A stretch of 62,000 nt of DNA from Branchiostoma floridae (Eukaryota; Chordata; Leptocardii; Amphioxiformes; Branchiostomatidae): positions 11,832,459 to 11,894,458 of the forward strand of contig NC_049997.1 of NCBI RefSeq assembly GCF_000003815.2. The letters run 5' to 3'. Positions 60,420-62,000 of this stretch are shown here, in pieces. The notes below the pieces were generated by a model. The model made no database searches. It was not told where the DNA came from and saw only the letters and a program-made list of their open reading frames with translations. How positions within the stretch are numbered: the stretch's first letter is position 1; every line of letters begins with the position of its first letter. The position numbers and the translations under genes were made by a program.

Positions 60420-62000
60420 TCTGTCTGAATCTCACATGTTACTTGCAATTAGCCCACGGGCAAGAATTTGCAATAAACTTTATATCATATAATAAACTTT
60501 GACACTTAAGCAAGGTTAATGATTCAAGGATGCCCAGTGTCTTGCATCCTTTTCAAAATGTGGAATCCACTGTGGACTCTTAAAAGGTACACAAAGGATA
60601 AAGGCCTTGAGTGAATACTAAATGAGCTAGCTGCTTGCTCAGTCACGTAAAAAAACTAATTATTAATGTAAATGCAGTATACAAAAGGTGCATTTACTAC
60701 ATGTGTATGTACATTGGCTATGTTAAAACTATATGAGATCTTGGACAATACAAGATATGATTGCACAACAAATAACCTGTCTAGCTCTTTGACATGATGA
60801 CTTATCTTAACTGTCAAATGCCATTGAATGAGATATGAGAAAATATTCAACTATATATGAGCTGATGAAAACCAGATGCAAATCTTGACCTCTCACAAAA
60901 ACATTTGTTGTTTGTCAAAGATTAAAGTGTAATCATTTTGATGTTCAAATGTATCAGATTTGCAACACCTTAAAATTTAATGATTTGAACATTAAGTCTA
61001 GAGCATATAATAATGTTAACGCAATCATTAAATTGTGCTAAAAATTATACACAAGACCAAACTATTTTCTTTTTTCTTGTATCTTTATAGAATCTGATGT
61101 AGTAGGCAAAATACAATGCATCCTGCAATAGATCCACAAAATACTGTAGAGTTCAAGCCTGGTTTGTAATTTTAAGCAAACTTGTAAAAACAATTACACC
61201 ACATATATGATAATGAGATGAAACAGGTACAAAACTTTGATTTCTTCATGCAGTTTATGATATACTAGTACATTGTATATAATATCTACAACCTTCTTAA
61301 ATCCATTTTATAAATGAAAACCAGCTACCGATAAAATCCTGGCAGTGGTCAGTGTAAATTTTTCCTTCAGCATTATCTGGCACTCGCTACAAAATTGTAA
61401 CAATAGCAGGCTTATATACAGGTACTTCTGCCCGTTTTCCCCGTGGACCAGAATAATTGATAATGATTTATATCCGTGTTCATGGTGAAATGGCACAGCG
61501 TGTGGTAGAAGATAAACACTGTGTTATTTCCCTCTTGTTTCTAGTGCAATGTTACAGCATACACCTCAAATAAATCCATCCTAAAATAACTTCAAAGTAG
61601 AACAGTTATTAGTGTTTTGTATTAGATTTGCCTTTGTGAAAGAATTCTTGTTTCCTTTCTGGTATGCAAGAAATGTGAAATTATCAATGGCACTATTTTG
61701 TGAGACATTTTCTACAATACAACAAGATGAATATGAATGAAAGATGCATACTACTATTACCTACAAATAAATCAAACAGTACAATTTGCATTCATTTGCT
61801 AAATGTTTTCTGTCTTGATCCATACAGCCAATATACTTGTATCACCTGGTCCAACACTTTGATTCCTGATCCAGCAAAAGCACCACATAACAACAACTTA
61901 TACATAACATAGTATTCTAGTGGATTCATTCATTTCTTTCATTTAACCTACTAATAGCATATTTAGGAAAGTTGATCTGTTTGGAGTAACCTTATCCGTA
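60420..62000. other. Flanking AT-rich DNA, no recognised gene
   Basis: Short frames only, no domain content and no clear element ends. Confidence 0.45.

Noticed and set aside
1-62000. CRISPR array, operon, bacterial or viral gene cluster
   Set aside because: Spliced eukaryotic genes and eukaryotic repeats throughout; no spacer-repeat pattern and no compact gene series.

Overview
This is a eukaryotic, intron-rich, AT-leaning window full of repeats, most likely from a lancelet (Branchiostoma-type cephalochordate). The reasons are a BTB/Kelch first exon of the type expanded in lancelets, an invertebrate MPPED-type metallophosphoesterase with large introns, and many short inverted-repeat elements, tRNA-like SINEs and Penelope-like fragments. 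The genus is an inference; nothing here fixes the species. Two assembly gaps are present (962-1061, exactly 100 N; 20695-20935, 241 N).

The one gene that can be built completely is on the minus strand: an MPPED1/MPPED2-family metallophosphoesterase with five coding exons (45409..45076, 34039..33823, 32356..32241, 17284..17174, 16147..15996). All introns are GT-AG, all phases agree, and the product is 309 residues with all seven expected metal ligands. Its introns (about 11.0, 1.5, 15.0 and 1.0 kb) hold most of the mobile DNA in the window. An AT-rich stretch of about 1.9 kb below the stop, with an AATAAA at 14076..14071, looks like a 3' UTR. On the plus strand at the left edge is the first coding exon of a Kelch-like BTB protein (159..404); its remaining exons are not visible.

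Region by region: 1-0.96 kb, KLHL exon; 1.06-10.1 kb, three tandem copies of a unit of about 2.84 kb, each with a (TG)n tract and a minus-strand signal-peptide exon candidate, copy 3 also carrying a 5'-truncated LINE; 10.1-14 kb, no recognised gene; 14-45.6 kb, the MPPED gene with intronic elements, including a foldback-like element of about 3.2 kb (18.67-21.85 kb) that encloses a 62-bp minisatellite and a 145-bp satellite, a second minisatellite (22.8-23.4 kb), a Myb/SANT-like ORF (26.7-27.1 kb), a nearly uninterrupted 78-bp palindrome (34.8 kb) and several hAT-like elements with visible target-site duplications; 45.6-62 kb, flanking DNA with more short elements, a decayed LINE tail and two Penelope-like remnants, one of them with paired hammerhead-like motifs in its inverted terminal repeats.

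No operon-like or multi-gene system is visible. The most interesting signals are the mobile and structural DNA (foldback satellite, Penelope remnants, long palindrome), the triplicated signal-peptide exon, and the canonical active-site histidine in the MPPED protein at a position where vertebrate MPPED2 has glycine.
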